Source: Mesorhizobium sp. M1D.F.Ca.ET.043.01.1.1 | GTDB lineage: Bacteria; Pseudomonadota; Alphaproteobacteria; Rhizobiales; Rhizobiaceae | DNA: 64,000 nucleotides | Direction of reading: 5' to 3' | Assembly (NCBI RefSeq): GCF_003952385.1 | Contig: NZ_CP034444.1 | Span: 3,844,001-3,908,000, forward strand | Shown: piece by piece, positions 38,242-47,278 of the stretch | Layout of the letters: every line of letters begins with the position of its first letter | How positions within the stretch are numbered: position 1 is the stretch's first letter | The notes under the pieces: generated by a model | What the model was told of the DNA's origin: nothing | The model's input: only the letters and a program-made list of their open reading frames with translations | Database searches by the model: none | Program-made: the position numbers and the translations under genes

Positions 38242-39540
38242 GTGGACCTCTTTTGTATTGGTGTGGGTGCTGGACCATCTAATTTGAGCCTTGCGTGTCA
38301 GATACAGGAAGAGATTGCGCAAGGGGCACTGTTCCTGGACCGGGAGGTCGATTTCCGAGGACATCCAGGCAGCGCTTTCGATTGCGCGGAGCTCCAGGTC
38401 GGCCACTTCCAGGATCTGGTTACTCTGGTCAATCCGCGATCAGCCTACACATTCGTAAACTACCTCCACGAGAACGGGCGTCTTTACAATTTCCTCAATG
38501 CGCAATTTCACGGGGTGCTTAGAGCCGAGTTCGCCCAATATCTCAACTGGGCGTTCCAGAAGAATCCGCTTGTCCGTGGCGGCGAGGCCGTTCGCGAAAT
38601 CCGCTTTGACGGCGAGTTTCGCGTGCGGACGGACAACGCGGTCCTTGATGCAAGAAACCTCGTCATCGACATAGGCAAGCAGGCGCAAATTCCGCCTCAG
38701 TTTCATGGCTGGACTGGACCCAACCTGTTCCACTCATCTGAGTTGGCCCACATCAATCCTGAGGTGCAAAAAAAGCATGTCTGCGTTGTTGGCGGCGGAC
38801 AGTCGGGAGCCGAGCTGCTACTGCACCTTGTCGGCCGGCCGAAAGAACGGCGGCCCGCGGCGATCACATGGGTCTTGACGCGCGAGATGCCTTTCGACGA
38901 CCACGCGTTCACAAACGGGCTGTTCACGCCATGCTTCTCGGATCGTTTTGCTGCGATGAGCGAGGTGCATCGACAGCTGTTCCTGCGGCGTTTCGCGCTT
39001 GCCTCCGAGGGCATTTCAGAAAGCAAGTTGCGCGCGGTCTATCAGGCGCTCTACCACCACGCCTTTCTCGAGCCACACCAATGCGAGATCACATTGCGGC
39101 CAAGTTGCAACGTGTCGCGCTGCATCAATGCCGGAGCAGGGCACAGGCTCACGCTGCAACGCGGCTTGGACAACATCGGAGAAGTAACCGCCGATATCGT
39201 CATCCTGGCCACCGGGTACGAGAAACCGCTGCCGGGTTTCCTAGAACCGATCGCAGATCGCCTCGAACAGATCGGCAATGAGCTCGCCATCGGCGAGGAT
39301 TTTTCGGTGTACTGGGACGGACCGCGAGACCGACGCCTTTTCGTTCAGAACGCCTGCCTTGGACAGCGCGGGCTGGCTGATCCGAACTTTGGGCTGCTGG
39401 CCTGGCGAGCGCGCCGCATCCTTGACAGCCTTCTGCGGCGCGCGCCATGCGCCAATCCCGAGCATCTAGGGTTCATCAACCGTCCCTTGACGGAGTGCTG
39501 GCCCGACCTCGGAGTCGAACAAATGGGCAGCGGGATATGA
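38242..39540 (+). CDS. Siderophore-type lysine/ornithine N-hydroxylase (IucD/PvdA family)
   Basis: A 432-residue FAD/NADPH monooxygenase starting at GTG 38242 after GAGGAG. It has FAD loop CIGVGAGPSNLSLA (residues 5-18), the NADPH loop VCVVGGGQSGAELLLHL (about 178-194), and the C-terminal ATGYEKPLPGFL. Such enzymes hydroxylate the side-chain amine of lysine or ornithine, usually the first step of a hydroxamate siderophore. No siderophore synthetase, acyltransferase or transporter is nearby, so the product is unclear; a modified diamine or amino acid signal is also possible. Confidence 0.88.
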   Translation: MDLFCIGVGAGPSNLSLACQIQEEIAQGALFLDREVDFRGHPGSAFDCAELQVGHFQDLVTLVNPRSAYTFVNYLHENGRLYNFLNAQFHGVLRAEFAQYLNWAFQKNPLVRGGEAVREIRFDGEFRVRTDNAVLDARNLVIDIGKQAQIPPQFHGWTGPNLFHSSELAHINPEVQKKHVCVVGGGQSGAELLLHLVGRPKERRPAAITWVLTREMPFDDHAFTNGLFTPCFSDRFAAMSEVHRQLFLRRFALASEGISESKLRAVYQALYHHAFLEPHQCEITLRPSCNVSRCINAGAGHRLTLQRGLDNIGEVTADIVILATGYEKPLPGFLEPIADRLEQIGNELAIGEDFSVYWDGPRDRRLFVQNACLGQRGLADPNFGLLAWRARRILDSLLRRAPCANPEHLGFINRPLTECWPDLGVEQMGSGI

Positions 39541-40044
39541 TTCGTCGATATTGATGATCGGCGGTGGCATTCAGGAAAGATTTCCGCCTCTGGCGGCAAA
39601 AGCGGGACGAGCAATATTCCTACGGCGTCAGATCGCTCTGCTCGCGCTTGAGCAAGGTAGCGTCGCGCGACTCCTGCTTGGCGTGAAACAGCAAAGGGCA
39701 TTCAATCACGATGCAGCTTTACGTGCTGTCGGGCTCAACGCCACGTGGATCGAGCCCAACGCCGCCGTTGGCAACCGCGACGCGAATTATGACGCCGGGC
39801 CACATGCGGCGGTGGCTGCAAGGGTACCGAGCCTCTCCCGCACTTTCGACCCCATCGCCGAAGTGCGACTACTCCAGGACGCCGAAGCCGGTCTTATCGC
39901 CAGCGGGCCAGCCAAACTCTCACCTTCCTAAACGGCAGCCGCTAAGGTGAGCCGTCGAAAGCCGACATTCAGGTTAACGTCAGCTGGCCGTGTTAGGGCT
40001 CGCTTATTCAAGGCGGTACCGGCGCTTGCCGAAGCTAAGAAGGG
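39541..40044. other. Upstream part of duplication copy A, no clear gene
   Basis: From about 39719 the sequence matches 44308 onward in copy B, including a shared frame fragment NATWIEPNAAVGNRDA. The fragments look like the 3' end of a lost gene and contain no recognised domain. Confidence 0.45.
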
Positions 40045-40062
40045 TTGGCATGCCCTTTGCCG
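40045..40062 (+). promoter_or_regulatory. sigma54 (-24/-12) promoter of thioredoxin-like gene A
   Basis: TTGGCATGCCCTTTGCCG has GG-N10-GC spacing with a strong -12 half. Upstream only a half NifA site (CCG-N10-ACA near 39950) is visible, whereas copy B has a perfect site. Confidence 0.72.
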
Positions 40063-40185
40063 TGCTTGATGTGCGGCAACACGGTGAGAGCTCCGCTGAA
40101 GCAAGCGAGAGGGAGCAATGCCCTCGAGACCGTGTCCGATTTTGACTGGAAAATATTCCGCGACAAAAGAGACGAAAGGTGTGGA

Positions 40186-41349
40186 ATGACTTTGGACACC
40201 AAGATGGAACTGCGTATGGGGTCCCCGGCTCCTGCGCTGAAAGTGGAGAACTGGCTGCGTGGCGAGCCCCTCACGAGCCTTCGGCCCGGCAAGGTCTACC
40301 TCGTTGAATTTTGGGCGACTTGGTGCCGACCATGTGTCCACGCCATGCCCCATTTGATCGAACTGCAGGAGAAATATAAAGACAGCGGATTTGAGATTAT
40401 CGGAGTCGCAGCTTGCGAAAAGGCTGCAACCGCGGACGAAGCGCGGACCAACGTGGATGCCTGGCTGACCGAGAAGTTCCCGAATCTGAATTATCGGACA
40501 GCGTTCGATTGCACTGGCGAAATGAAAAAGCTCTGGCTGGAACCCAGCTCTTCGTTCGGGATTCCCACCTCGTTCGTGGTCGACCGCGACGGCCACATCG
40601 CTTATATCGGCCACCCGGCACCTCTCGATGACGTTTTGCCGAAAGTCCTTAACGGCAGCTGGCGCAGCAGCTATGAAGCGAAAGCCGTCGATGCAAAGCG
40701 AATCTCGCGTGTGCGCGAATCGTCGCTGAGTCAGCCGATATACGCCAAACTTGGGCCGGCGATGCAGGACGAGGATTGGGCAGCGGCACTATTGGCCATC
40801 GAAGAAGGCCTCGCCGTGATGCCAGACTCTTTTGATTTTCGGCGGGTTCATGCGGATATTCTGCTTCACAAGCTGCGCGACATCAAAACCGGCTTGCCGC
40901 TTATGCGCGAATTGGTCGAGGACGCGATCAACAAAAAGTTCGAAGCGATGTCTTGGGTGGTGATGGCGCTGAACCAACTCTTCCATCCCACGATCGACAA
41001 CTCCCATCTTCCGCATGATGATCGCTTTGCGATGGGCAAGGAGCTCTCCGAACAGATCCTGGAACTTAATCCTCCGCAAGGCGATGGAGACTTTAAATTC
41101 GGGTGTTACTTTCCGGTCGCTCAGTATTATTACGAGAGCGGCAACAAGGACCGGGCGATCGAGTTGATCGAGGTGGCAATCAAATCGCTGGACCATTCGG
41201 AGCCAGTGCCGGACCAAACCAAACAGCGCTACCTCACCTCGTTGCTCCAAGCCCTGGCCAACTACACGGGTGAGCCTGCCTGTCACGCGGGTCTCTGTGT
41301 GGCTCCGCAAAACAAGACTTCCGAAACTCAAAACGCTGTCACTTCCTGA
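40186..41349 (+). CDS. Cytoplasmic TlpA-like thioredoxin-fold protein with helical-repeat C terminus, copy A
   Basis: A 387-residue protein (MTLDTKMELRMGSPAPALKV) without signal peptide or membrane anchor, unlike classical TlpA/ResA. Residues 8-155 form a redoxin domain with active-site WATWCRPC and the cis-Pro segment GIPTSFVVDRDGHIAYIGHP. Residues about 170-380 look like TPR-type helical hairpins (EDWAAALLAIEEGLAVMPDS, YYESGNKDRAIELIEVA). It probably reduces or isomerises disulfides of a partner captured by the repeats (inference). Has its own sigma54 promoter; nearly identical to the gene at 44776. The longer upstream ORF start lacks similarity to the family. Confidence 0.87.
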   Translation: MTLDTKMELRMGSPAPALKVENWLRGEPLTSLRPGKVYLVEFWATWCRPCVHAMPHLIELQEKYKDSGFEIIGVAACEKAATADEARTNVDAWLTEKFPNLNYRTAFDCTGEMKKLWLEPSSSFGIPTSFVVDRDGHIAYIGHPAPLDDVLPKVLNGSWRSSYEAKAVDAKRISRVRESSLSQPIYAKLGPAMQDEDWAAALLAIEEGLAVMPDSFDFRRVHADILLHKLRDIKTGLPLMRELVEDAINKKFEAMSWVVMALNQLFHPTIDNSHLPHDDRFAMGKELSEQILELNPPQGDGDFKFGCYFPVAQYYYESGNKDRAIELIEVAIKSLDHSEPVPDQTKQRYLTSLLQALANYTGEPACHAGLCVAPQNKTSETQNAVTS

Positions 41350-41559
41350 GCAAGGATCGCGAAGGGCATGACAATTGGAATTGAACACCGGCAAATCCGC
41401 CCGCCCAGGCGCACTTCGCAGCAATAACGTCGATGCCGCAAAAGTGCGCGGCTTGCGGCAGGTGGAATTTCCATTGCGTTTACCTCGGGTCGAACCGCGG
41501 CGCAGGCGTTCGCGCCGCGGTGAAAGGTCTCGCATTGGTGGACGTGCTCGAGGTCGGCC

Positions 41560-41667
41560 ACGGGACACTGTTGCGTGGGATCGGCTCGCCCAAGCCATTC
41601 CCCGCCCACGCAAGCGCCCGAACCACACATCGCAGAAAAAGAGATCGTCCTTCAAGAGGAGTACTGA
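41560..41667 (+). pseudogene. Relic of the nifX 3' end before DUF269 copy A
   Basis: The bases before the DUF269 start (to GTACTGA) line up with the last 90 or so of nifX (PPPWLRKVL...SFEDED stop). The corresponding stretch in copy B, 46180-46273 (GGCATCGCAGGAAAAGGAAA then CGAAGACGAAGACTGA), is clearer. Frame is lost in both. Confidence 0.6.
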
Positions 41668-41669
41668 AA

Positions 41670-42113
41670 TTGGGGAAAAGCGAAATTCCTCATGAACCGG
41701 TTGGCCCTGCTGTCCACGGGGACGGCGAGGCCCTTGCTTCCCCGTTCGTCAAATGCCTCCTGCGGCTCATTCGTACTCAGGATTCCTTCGGCTTATGGGA
41801 AGGCCATTCGGATGCCGAGCTGCTGGCCGAGTTCATCATCACCAAGCAACAGCAACGTGCGGTACCCTTTGGCGGCGATCCCGATCCTGACGCGCTGTGG
41901 AGGCTCGACATGTTTTACACCGCCGTAGCGCTTGCGATCGAGGAGCGCTCCGGCGTGTCGACGTCGCCGACAATAGAAATGAAACCCGTGGGGGCTTCCG
42001 GCGGTTGGGCGTTCTGTCGAGACGTCCACCGGTTCGGCTTCGAGACTTTCCGCAAACTTGCTGAGGCCGGTACGAAACTGGTCGACGATGCGACTGCAGC
42101 CATTGAAGCCTAG
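41670..42113 (+). CDS. DUF269 (NifX-associated) paralogue, copy A, TTG start
   Basis: A 147-residue relative of the gene at 35140: [60 protein letters not shown]. The start is taken as TTG 41670, which aligns with ATG 46276 of copy B and follows AGAGGA. Compared with the main DUF269 gene, about 10 residues are missing from the centre (GWAFCRDVHR in place of a longer [20 protein letters not shown]). Open frame, but whether it works is uncertain. Confidence 0.78.
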   Translation: MGKSEIPHEPVGPAVHGDGEALASPFVKCLLRLIRTQDSFGLWEGHSDAELLAEFIITKQQQRAVPFGGDPDPDALWRLDMFYTAVALAIEERSGVSTSPTIEMKPVGASGGWAFCRDVHRFGFETFRKLAEAGTKLVDDATAAIEA

Positions 42114-42158
42114 CCCGAGATGGAGCGCATCAAGAAACCATTGTTCCAGAAAGGATCT

Positions 42159-42362
42159 ATGTCAGACCTAGATAGGATGAGGAAAAAAGTCTGAAAGCTC
42201 CAGTTGCGTGCAGCTATTGCCAAGATGGCATTGCAGGACCTCGTCGAGGGTCTGCCGGGCAAGTGGGCCGACATACAGGAAGTCGCCGAGAAAACCCAAG
42301 CCGTTTATGCCGAGTTGGATGTTGCCAAGAGAGAACTCGCTTCAATGAAGAATTTAGGATGA
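42159..42362 (+). pseudogene. DUF683 small nif protein, copy A, nonsense at codon 12
   Basis: Matches the intact gene at 46761 almost base for base, but codon 12 is TGA (GTC TGA AAG, against GTC CGA AAG in copy B). The remainder (LQLRAAIAKMALQDLVEGLP) is preserved. Confidence 0.85.
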
Positions 42363-42675
42363 TGCGCACATTCACCACCCGTGACGGCTCCATTTGGATG
42401 CCGCCGTACCTGACCTCCATCGATAGCAAACCTGCATCGGCTGCTGCCGTTGTTTCAAGGTCTGCTCGCGCGATGTCATGCATCTTCACGGCGTTGATGA
42501 TGCGGGTGAAATCCTCGGCCCCTGCGATGACGAGGACGACGATTTCGACGGCAAGCTCAATCGCATGATCATGGTTGTCGATGATGCCGGCCGCTGCATC
42601 GGCTGCGGAGCCTGCGGCCGCGTCTGCCCCAAGAACTGCCAGACGCATGTTGCGGCCGACGAGCTCGCAACATGA
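42359..42675 (+). pseudogene. FdxB ferredoxin, copy A, frameshifted
   Basis: Starts MMRTFTTRDGSIWMPPYLTS like copy B, then loses one base near 42428-42432 (CAAACCTGC against CAAGACCTGC), exactly before the first cluster motif. The length is one base short of a multiple of three. The second motif CIGCGACGRVCPKNC persists in another frame. Confidence 0.87.
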
Positions 42676-42946
42676 TCTGGCGAAAACCAGGGGAGCGGCG
42701 TGCACTTCATCTTTTTGTCGGCTCGTGGGGCTGGTCCTGTGCAGCAATGCGTCGATGGTTTACTTCGCTTTGGATTCGCTCCGTGTGGCAGTCGTCACGA
42801 CGCTGGCCTGTTCGCTGCTGCTTCAGGCCGGCTCCTTCGGCCGCGTGCTCTTTCTGATCTGGCAGTCCTCTAGCCGCGCTCGTGGAACTCGCCACAGGGG
42901 CCAGCATGCCGATGGTTACAGGAAAGCTCGGGTACCAGTCGTCTGA
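42672..42946 (+). pseudogene. ExoX-like exopolysaccharide-repressor relic, copy A
   Basis: A frame reading LCSNASMVYFALDSLRVAVV then LACSLLLQAGSFGRVLFLIW resembles the two-TM small membrane protein that represses exopolysaccharide production in rhizobia. The ATG at 42672 overlapping the fdxB stop is out of frame because one T is missing near 42703 compared with copy B. A shorter product from an internal start cannot be excluded. Confidence 0.6.
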
Positions 42947-43131
42947 CTCTGATCAACTGCGGAATGCAATTTTCAGCTGTGTCCCGGCTTGGTCGAATGC
43001 CCAGCATGTGCTGCTGCTTTGATGCGCGGATGACAGGATCAGTGCTCAGACCCACACCAATTTTGGTCACCCTCTGATGACTGAGCTGATCGTATAGGGA
43101 ATCTGTGTTCGGCTAACACGCGACCATACCC

Positions 43132-43148
43132 CTGGGCTGACCGGTGCG
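43132..43148 (+). promoter_or_regulatory. Candidate sigma54 promoter of acdS
   Basis: CTGGGCTGACCGGTGCG has GG-N10-GC spacing and ends 36 bases before the acdS ATG. Upstream, TGTGTTCGGCTAACA is TGT-N9-ACA, one base short of a NifA site. NifA control of acdS is known in Mesorhizobium loti, which supports the assignment. Confidence 0.5.
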
Positions 43149-43182
43149 TAGCCGGTTCAGGTACTTTTTTGCTGGAGATAGC

Positions 43183-44196
43183 ATGCTGGAAAAATTCGAA
43201 CGTTATCCGCTCACCTTTGGACCCACGCCGATCGAGAGGCTCGACCGCCTCGGCAAGCATCTGGGCGACAAGGTGGAAATCTACGTCAAACGCGAGGACT
43301 GCAACTCCGGTCTCGCGTTCGGCGGAAACAAGCTGCGCAAGCTCGAATACATTGTGCCCGACGCGATCGCGTCAGATGCCGATACGCTCGTCACAATCGG
43401 TGGCGTGCAGTCCAACCATACGCGCATGGTCGCTGCGGTCGCCGCCAAGATCGGCATGAAATGCCTCCTGGTCCAGGAGAGCTGGGTCCCACATGATGAT
43501 GCTGTCTACGACCGGGTCGGCAATATCCTCTTGAGCCGCATCATGGGGGCAGAGGTGCGCCTGGTTGACGAGGGCTTTGACATCGGCATCCGCCGCAGCT
43601 GGGAAAAGGCACTTTATGAAGTCAAGGCAAGGGGCGGCAGGCCATATGCGATACCTGCCGGCGCCTCTGTCCACAAATACGGCGGCCTGGGCTATGTGGG
43701 GTTCGCTGAGGAGGTGCGTGCCCAGGAAGAGCAGCTTGGGTTTGCCTTCGACTATATCGTCGTCTGTACGGTGACTGGTTCAACCCACGGCGGCATGCTC
43801 GTCGGGTTCGCCAAGGATGGTCGACAGCGCAACGTGATCGGTATCGATGCCTCCGCCATGCCCGCCAAGACCAAGGCGCAGGTGCTCGGCATCGCCCAAA
43901 ATACAGCGAAGCTCGTCCACCTCGGAGCGGAAATTGTCGAGGCAGACGTGGTGTTGTTCATGGACTACGCGTACCCGGGTTATGGCGTTCCATCGGAGGA
44001 AACCAAAGAGGCAATCCGTTTGTGCGCGCGGCTCGAGGGCATGATTACGGACCCCGTTTACGAGGGCAAATCGATGCAAGGGATGATCGACCTCGTCCAG
44101 AGGGGCTTCTTTCCACAGGGATCGAGGGTCCTCTACGCACATCTAGGCGGCGCGCCGGCGATCAACGGGTACGGCTACACCTTTCGCAACGGCTGA
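43183..44196 (+). CDS. acdS: AcdS, 1-aminocyclopropane-1-carboxylate (ACC) deaminase
   Basis: A 337-residue PLP enzyme cleaving the ethylene precursor ACC to ammonia and 2-oxobutyrate, lowering host ethylene and favouring nodulation. ATG 43183 follows GGAGA. Typical segments are [20 protein letters not shown], the cofactor-lysine region [34 protein letters not shown] and [14 protein letters not shown]. It sits between the two copies of the duplication; a fragment of a second acdS remains at 48138-48279. Confidence 0.97.
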   Translation: MLEKFERYPLTFGPTPIERLDRLGKHLGDKVEIYVKREDCNSGLAFGGNKLRKLEYIVPDAIASDADTLVTIGGVQSNHTRMVAAVAAKIGMKCLLVQESWVPHDDAVYDRVGNILLSRIMGAEVRLVDEGFDIGIRRSWEKALYEVKARGGRPYAIPAGASVHKYGGLGYVGFAEEVRAQEEQLGFAFDYIVVCTVTGSTHGGMLVGFAKDGRQRNVIGIDASAMPAKTKAQVLGIAQNTAKLVHLGAEIVEADVVLFMDYAYPGYGVPSEETKEAIRLCARLEGMITDPVYEGKSMQGMIDLVQRGFFPQGSRVLYAHLGGAPAINGYGYTFRNG

Positions 44197-44554
44197 CGTT
44201 CGGCAGTCTGCGATTCCGCGGTCGCGCTCGAACGTGGGTAGGTAGCGTCGTTCGAGCGCTTGGCTGGAGAAGTGGAGGCAGCGACGGGCATCCACTAATT
44301 GGTACCATTACGTGCTGTCGGGGCTCAACGCCACGCGCATTGAGCGCATGCCGCCGTTGGCAACCGCGAGGCGAATTTTGACTCCGGGGCAAGAATCCAC
44401 ACGCGGCGGTGGCGGCACGAGGACCAAGCCGGCGAGTTCGCGCTTTCGAACTGGCGCCAAACTGCCACTGCTCGAGGACCGAGGCCAGTCTAATCACAGG
44501 CGAGCCGTCCAAGCTCTCAAGAGATAGGGCGAAACCCGACAGCGGCAGAAGACA
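44197..44554. other. Upstream part of duplication copy B, no clear gene
   Basis: From 44308 the DNA matches 39719 onward. Short frames only; no domain recognised. Confidence 0.45.
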
Positions 44555-44570
44555 TGTCGGGTTCACGACA
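44555..44570 (+). promoter_or_regulatory. NifA upstream activator site of copy B operon
   Basis: TGTCGGGTTCACGACA is an exact TGT-N10-ACA site, 67 bases before the sigma54 element. Confidence 0.75.
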
Positions 44571-44636
44571 ATCGGCCGCATTTAGCCTCGTGGAGAATTT
44601 CAAAGCATTTCCCGCCGCTTACCGGAGCTGAGGGAA

Positions 44637-44654
44637 TTGGCACCTCCGTTGCAG
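44637..44654 (+). promoter_or_regulatory. sigma54 (-24/-12) promoter of copy B operon
   Basis: TTGGCACCTCCGTTGCAG matches both halves of the RpoN consensus with GG-N10-GC spacing. Confidence 0.8.
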
Positions 44655-44775
44655 CTTGATGTGCGGCAACACGGTGAGAGCTTCGCTGAAGCAAGCCAGA
44701 GGGAGCGATGCCCTCGAGACCGTGTCCGATTTTGACGGGAAAATATTCCGCGACAAAAGAGACGAAAGGTGTGGA

Positions 44776-45951
44776 ATGACTTTGGACACCAAGATGGAAC
44801 TGCGTATGGGGTCCCCGGCTCCTGCGATCAAAGTGGAGAACTGGCTGCGTGGCGAGCCCCTCACGAACTTTCGGCCCGGCAAGGTCTACCTCGTTGAGTT
44901 TTGGGCGACTTGGTGCGGACCATGTGTCGACGCCATGCCCCATTTGATCGAACTGCAGGAGAAATATGAAGGCAGCGGATTTGAGGCGGTCGGAGTTGCC
45001 GCCTGCGAACAGGGTCCTACCGCAGACGAGGCGCGGACCAACGTGGATGCCTGGCTGACCGAGAAGTTCCCGAATCTGAATTATCGTATCGGGTTCGATT
45101 ACATTGGCGAAATGAACAAGCTCTGGATGGATCCCAGCTCTTCGATTGGGATTCCCACCTCGTTCGTGGTCGACCGCGACGGCCACATCGCTTTTATCGG
45201 CCACCCGGCGGAACTCGATGACGTTTTGCCGAAAGTCCTTAACGGCAGCTGGCGCAGCAGCTATGAAGCGAAAGCCGCCGATGCAAAGCGCATCGCGCAT
45301 AACCAACTTGCAGCGCGCGAAATGTCGCTTACCGGGCCGATATACGCCAAACTTGAGCCGGCGATGCAGGCCGAGAATTGGACGGCGGCGCTCTTGGCCA
45401 TCGAAGAAGGCCTCGCCTTGATGCCAGACTCTTTTGATTTTCGGCAGATTCATGCGGATCTTCTGCTTCACAAGCTGCGCGACATCAAGACCGGCATGCC
45501 GGTCATGCGAGAATTGGTCGAGGACGCGATCGACAAAACGTCCGACGCGGTGTCGTGGATGGCCTTGGCCCTCAACCAACTCTTCGATCCCACGATGGAC
45601 AATTCCCATCTTCCGCGCGCGGAGCGCTTTGCGATGGGCAACGAGCTCTCGGAACAGATACTGGCACTCAATCCCCCGAACGGCGATGGCCCGTTTAAAT
45701 ACCGCCGGTACCTCCCGGTAGCTCAGTATTATTACGAGAGCGGCAACAAAGATCGCGCAATCGAGTTGATCGAGGTGGCACTGAAATCGGTGGACCGGCT
45801 GGGGCCAATTCCGGACCACACCAAACAGTACTATCTTACCCCATTGCTCGAAGCACTGGCCAACTACACGGGTGAGCCTGCCTGTCACGCGGATCTTTGT
45901 GTGGCTCCGCAAAAGAAGGCACCCGAAACTCAAAACGCAGTCACTTCCTGA
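44776..45951 (+). CDS. Cytoplasmic TlpA-like thioredoxin-fold protein with helical-repeat C terminus, copy B
   Basis: A 391-residue near-twin of the gene at 40186. The active site is WATWCGPC (the classical CGPC of thioredoxin) where copy A has CRPC. The redoxin fold spans about residues 8-155 (GIPTSFVVDRDGHIAFIGHP), and the C-terminal half again has paired-helix repeats (ENWTAALLAIEEGLALMPDS, YYESGNKDRAIELIEVALKS). Most differences from copy A lie in the redoxin-repeat junction and around residues 100-120. No signal peptide. A perfect NifA site and a good sigma54 promoter precede it. Confidence 0.88.
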   Translation: MTLDTKMELRMGSPAPAIKVENWLRGEPLTNFRPGKVYLVEFWATWCGPCVDAMPHLIELQEKYEGSGFEAVGVAACEQGPTADEARTNVDAWLTEKFPNLNYRIGFDYIGEMNKLWMDPSSSIGIPTSFVVDRDGHIAFIGHPAELDDVLPKVLNGSWRSSYEAKAADAKRIAHNQLAAREMSLTGPIYAKLEPAMQAENWTAALLAIEEGLALMPDSFDFRQIHADLLLHKLRDIKTGMPVMRELVEDAIDKTSDAVSWMALALNQLFDPTMDNSHLPRAERFAMGNELSEQILALNPPNGDGPFKYRRYLPVAQYYYESGNKDRAIELIEVALKSVDRLGPIPDHTKQYYLTPLLEALANYTGEPACHADLCVAPQKKAPETQNAVTS

Positions 45952-46275
45952 GCAAGAATCGCGAAGGGACTGACAATTGGAATTGAACACTGGCCAATCC
46001 GCCCATCGAAGCTCTCTTCGCAGCAAGTATGTCGATGCAGCAGGGCGGCGGCTTGCGGCAGGTTGGATTTCAATTGCGTTGACCACCGGTCGGATCGCGG
46101 CGCAGACGATGTGCGCCGCGAATTCGCGCCGCAGGTCTCGCACTCGTGGACATGTCGAGGTCGGCCACGGGGCACTCTTGGGGTTGGCCCGCCCAAGCCA
46201 TTCGTCGGCCACGCAAGCGGACCCGGAGTGGGCATCGCAGGAAAAGGAAATCGTACCTCGAAGACGAAGACTGAA

Positions 46276-46714
46276 ATGACGAACAACGAAATTCCTCCGG
46301 TTGGCCCTGCTGTCAACAATGACGAAGAAGCCCTTGCTTCCCCGTTCGTCAAATGCCTCCTGCGGCTCATTCGTACTCAGGATTCCTTCGGCTTATGGGA
46401 AGGCCATTCGGATGCCGAGCTGCTGGCCGAGTTCATCATCACCAAGCAACAGCAACGTGCGGTACCCTTTGGCGGCGATCCTCGATCCTGACGCGCTGTG
46501 GAGGCTCGACATGTTTTACACCGCCGTAGCGCTTGCGATCGAGGAGCGCTCCGGCGTGTCGACGTCGCCAATAATTGGAATGAAGCCCCTGCGGGCTTCC
46601 AGCGGTTGGGCGTTCTGTCGAGACGTCCACCGGTTCGGCTTCGAGACTTTCCGCAAACTTGCTGAGGCCGGTACGAAACTGGTCGACGATGCGACTGCAG
46701 CCATTGAAGCCTAG
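46276..46714 (+). pseudogene. DUF269 (NifX-associated) paralogue, copy B, frameshifted
   Basis: Starts with ATG 46276 (MTNNEIPPVGPAVNNDEEAL) and follows copy A until GGCGATCCTCGATCC near 46481. There one extra base (CTCG against CCG) shifts the frame and creates a stop at 46491. The rest of the sequence ([20 protein letters not shown]) continues in the next frame to 46714. Confidence 0.87.
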
Positions 46715-46760
46715 CCCGAGATGGAGCGCATCAACAAAACCATTGTTCCAGGAAGGATCT

Positions 46761-46964
46761 ATGTCAGACCTAGATAAGATGAGGAAGAAAGTCCGAAAGC
46801 TCCAGTTGCGTGCAGCTATTGCCAAGATGGCATTGCAGGACCTTGTCGAGGGTCTGCCGGGCAAGTGGGCCGACATACAGGAAGTCGCCGAGAAAACCCA
46901 AGCCGTTTATGCCGAGTTGGATGTTGCCAAGAGAGAACTCGCTTCAATGAAGAATTTAGGATGA
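46761..46964 (+). CDS. DUF683 family small nitrogen-fixation protein
   Basis: A 67-residue, mostly helical protein (MSDLDKMRKKVRKLQLRAAI...LVEGLPGKWADIQEVAEK), matching the short Rop-like DUF683 proteins encoded between DUF269 and fdxB in many diazotrophs. Function not established; presumed help in FeMo-protein maturation or electron transfer. This is the only intact copy in the window. Its stop overlaps the fdxB start (ATGA). Confidence 0.88.
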   Translation: MSDLDKMRKKVRKLQLRAAIAKMALQDLVEGLPGKWADIQEVAEKTQAVYAELDVAKRELASMKNLG

Positions 46965-47278
46965 TGCGCACATTCACCACCCGTGACGGCTCCATTTGGA
47001 TGCCGTCGTACCTGACCTCCATCGATAGCAAGACCTGCATCGGCTGCTGCCGTTGTTTCAAGGTCTGCTCGCGCGATGTGATGCATCTTCACGGCGTTGA
47101 TGATGCGGGTGAAATCCTCGGCCCCTGCGATGACGAGGACGACGATTTCGACGGCAAGCTCAATCGCATGATCATGGTTGTCGAAGATGCCGGCCGCTGC
47201 ATAGGCTGCGGAGCCTGCGGCCGCGTCTGCCCCAAGAACTGCCAGACGCATGTTGCGGCCGACCAGCTCGCAACATGA
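46961..47278 (+). CDS. fdxB: FdxB, nif-associated 2[4Fe-4S] ferredoxin (ferredoxin III type)
   Basis: A 105-residue ferredoxin starting MMRTFTTRDGSIWMPSYLTS. The first cluster motif is CIGCCRCFKVC; a long acidic insert (GPCDDEDDDFDGK) precedes the second motif CIGCGACGRVCPKNC. It probably carries electrons in nitrogenase cofactor assembly or reduction. Only intact copy in the window; copy A is frameshifted. Confidence 0.93.
   Translation: MMRTFTTRDGSIWMPSYLTSIDSKTCIGCCRCFKVCSRDVMHLHGVDDAGEILGPCDDEDDDFDGKLNRMIMVVEDAGRCIGCGACGRVCPKNCQTHVAADQLAT

Larger units (their letters stand above)
39719..42862 (+). repeat. Tandem duplication, copy A
   Basis: Extends from TTACGTGCTGTCGGG to CGTGCTCTTTCTGATCTGG and matches 44308-47463 throughout. 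Content: relic, sigma54 element, thioredoxin-like gene, nifX relic, DUF269 (open), DUF683 (stop codon), fdxB (frameshift), exoX-like relic, followed by intact acdS. The period between equivalent starts (40186 to 44776) is 4590 bases. Confidence 0.9.

Noticed and set aside
43160..43172. GG-N9-GC just before acdS as its promoter
   Set aside because: Spacing is one base short, and transcription would begin at about the ATG; the GG-N10-GC at 43132 is better placed.
44563..46212. 549-codon open frame antisense to the copy B thioredoxin-like gene
   Set aside because: The sense strand has the promoter, active-site motif and a paralogue; the antisense frame is produced by G+C-rich codon bias.
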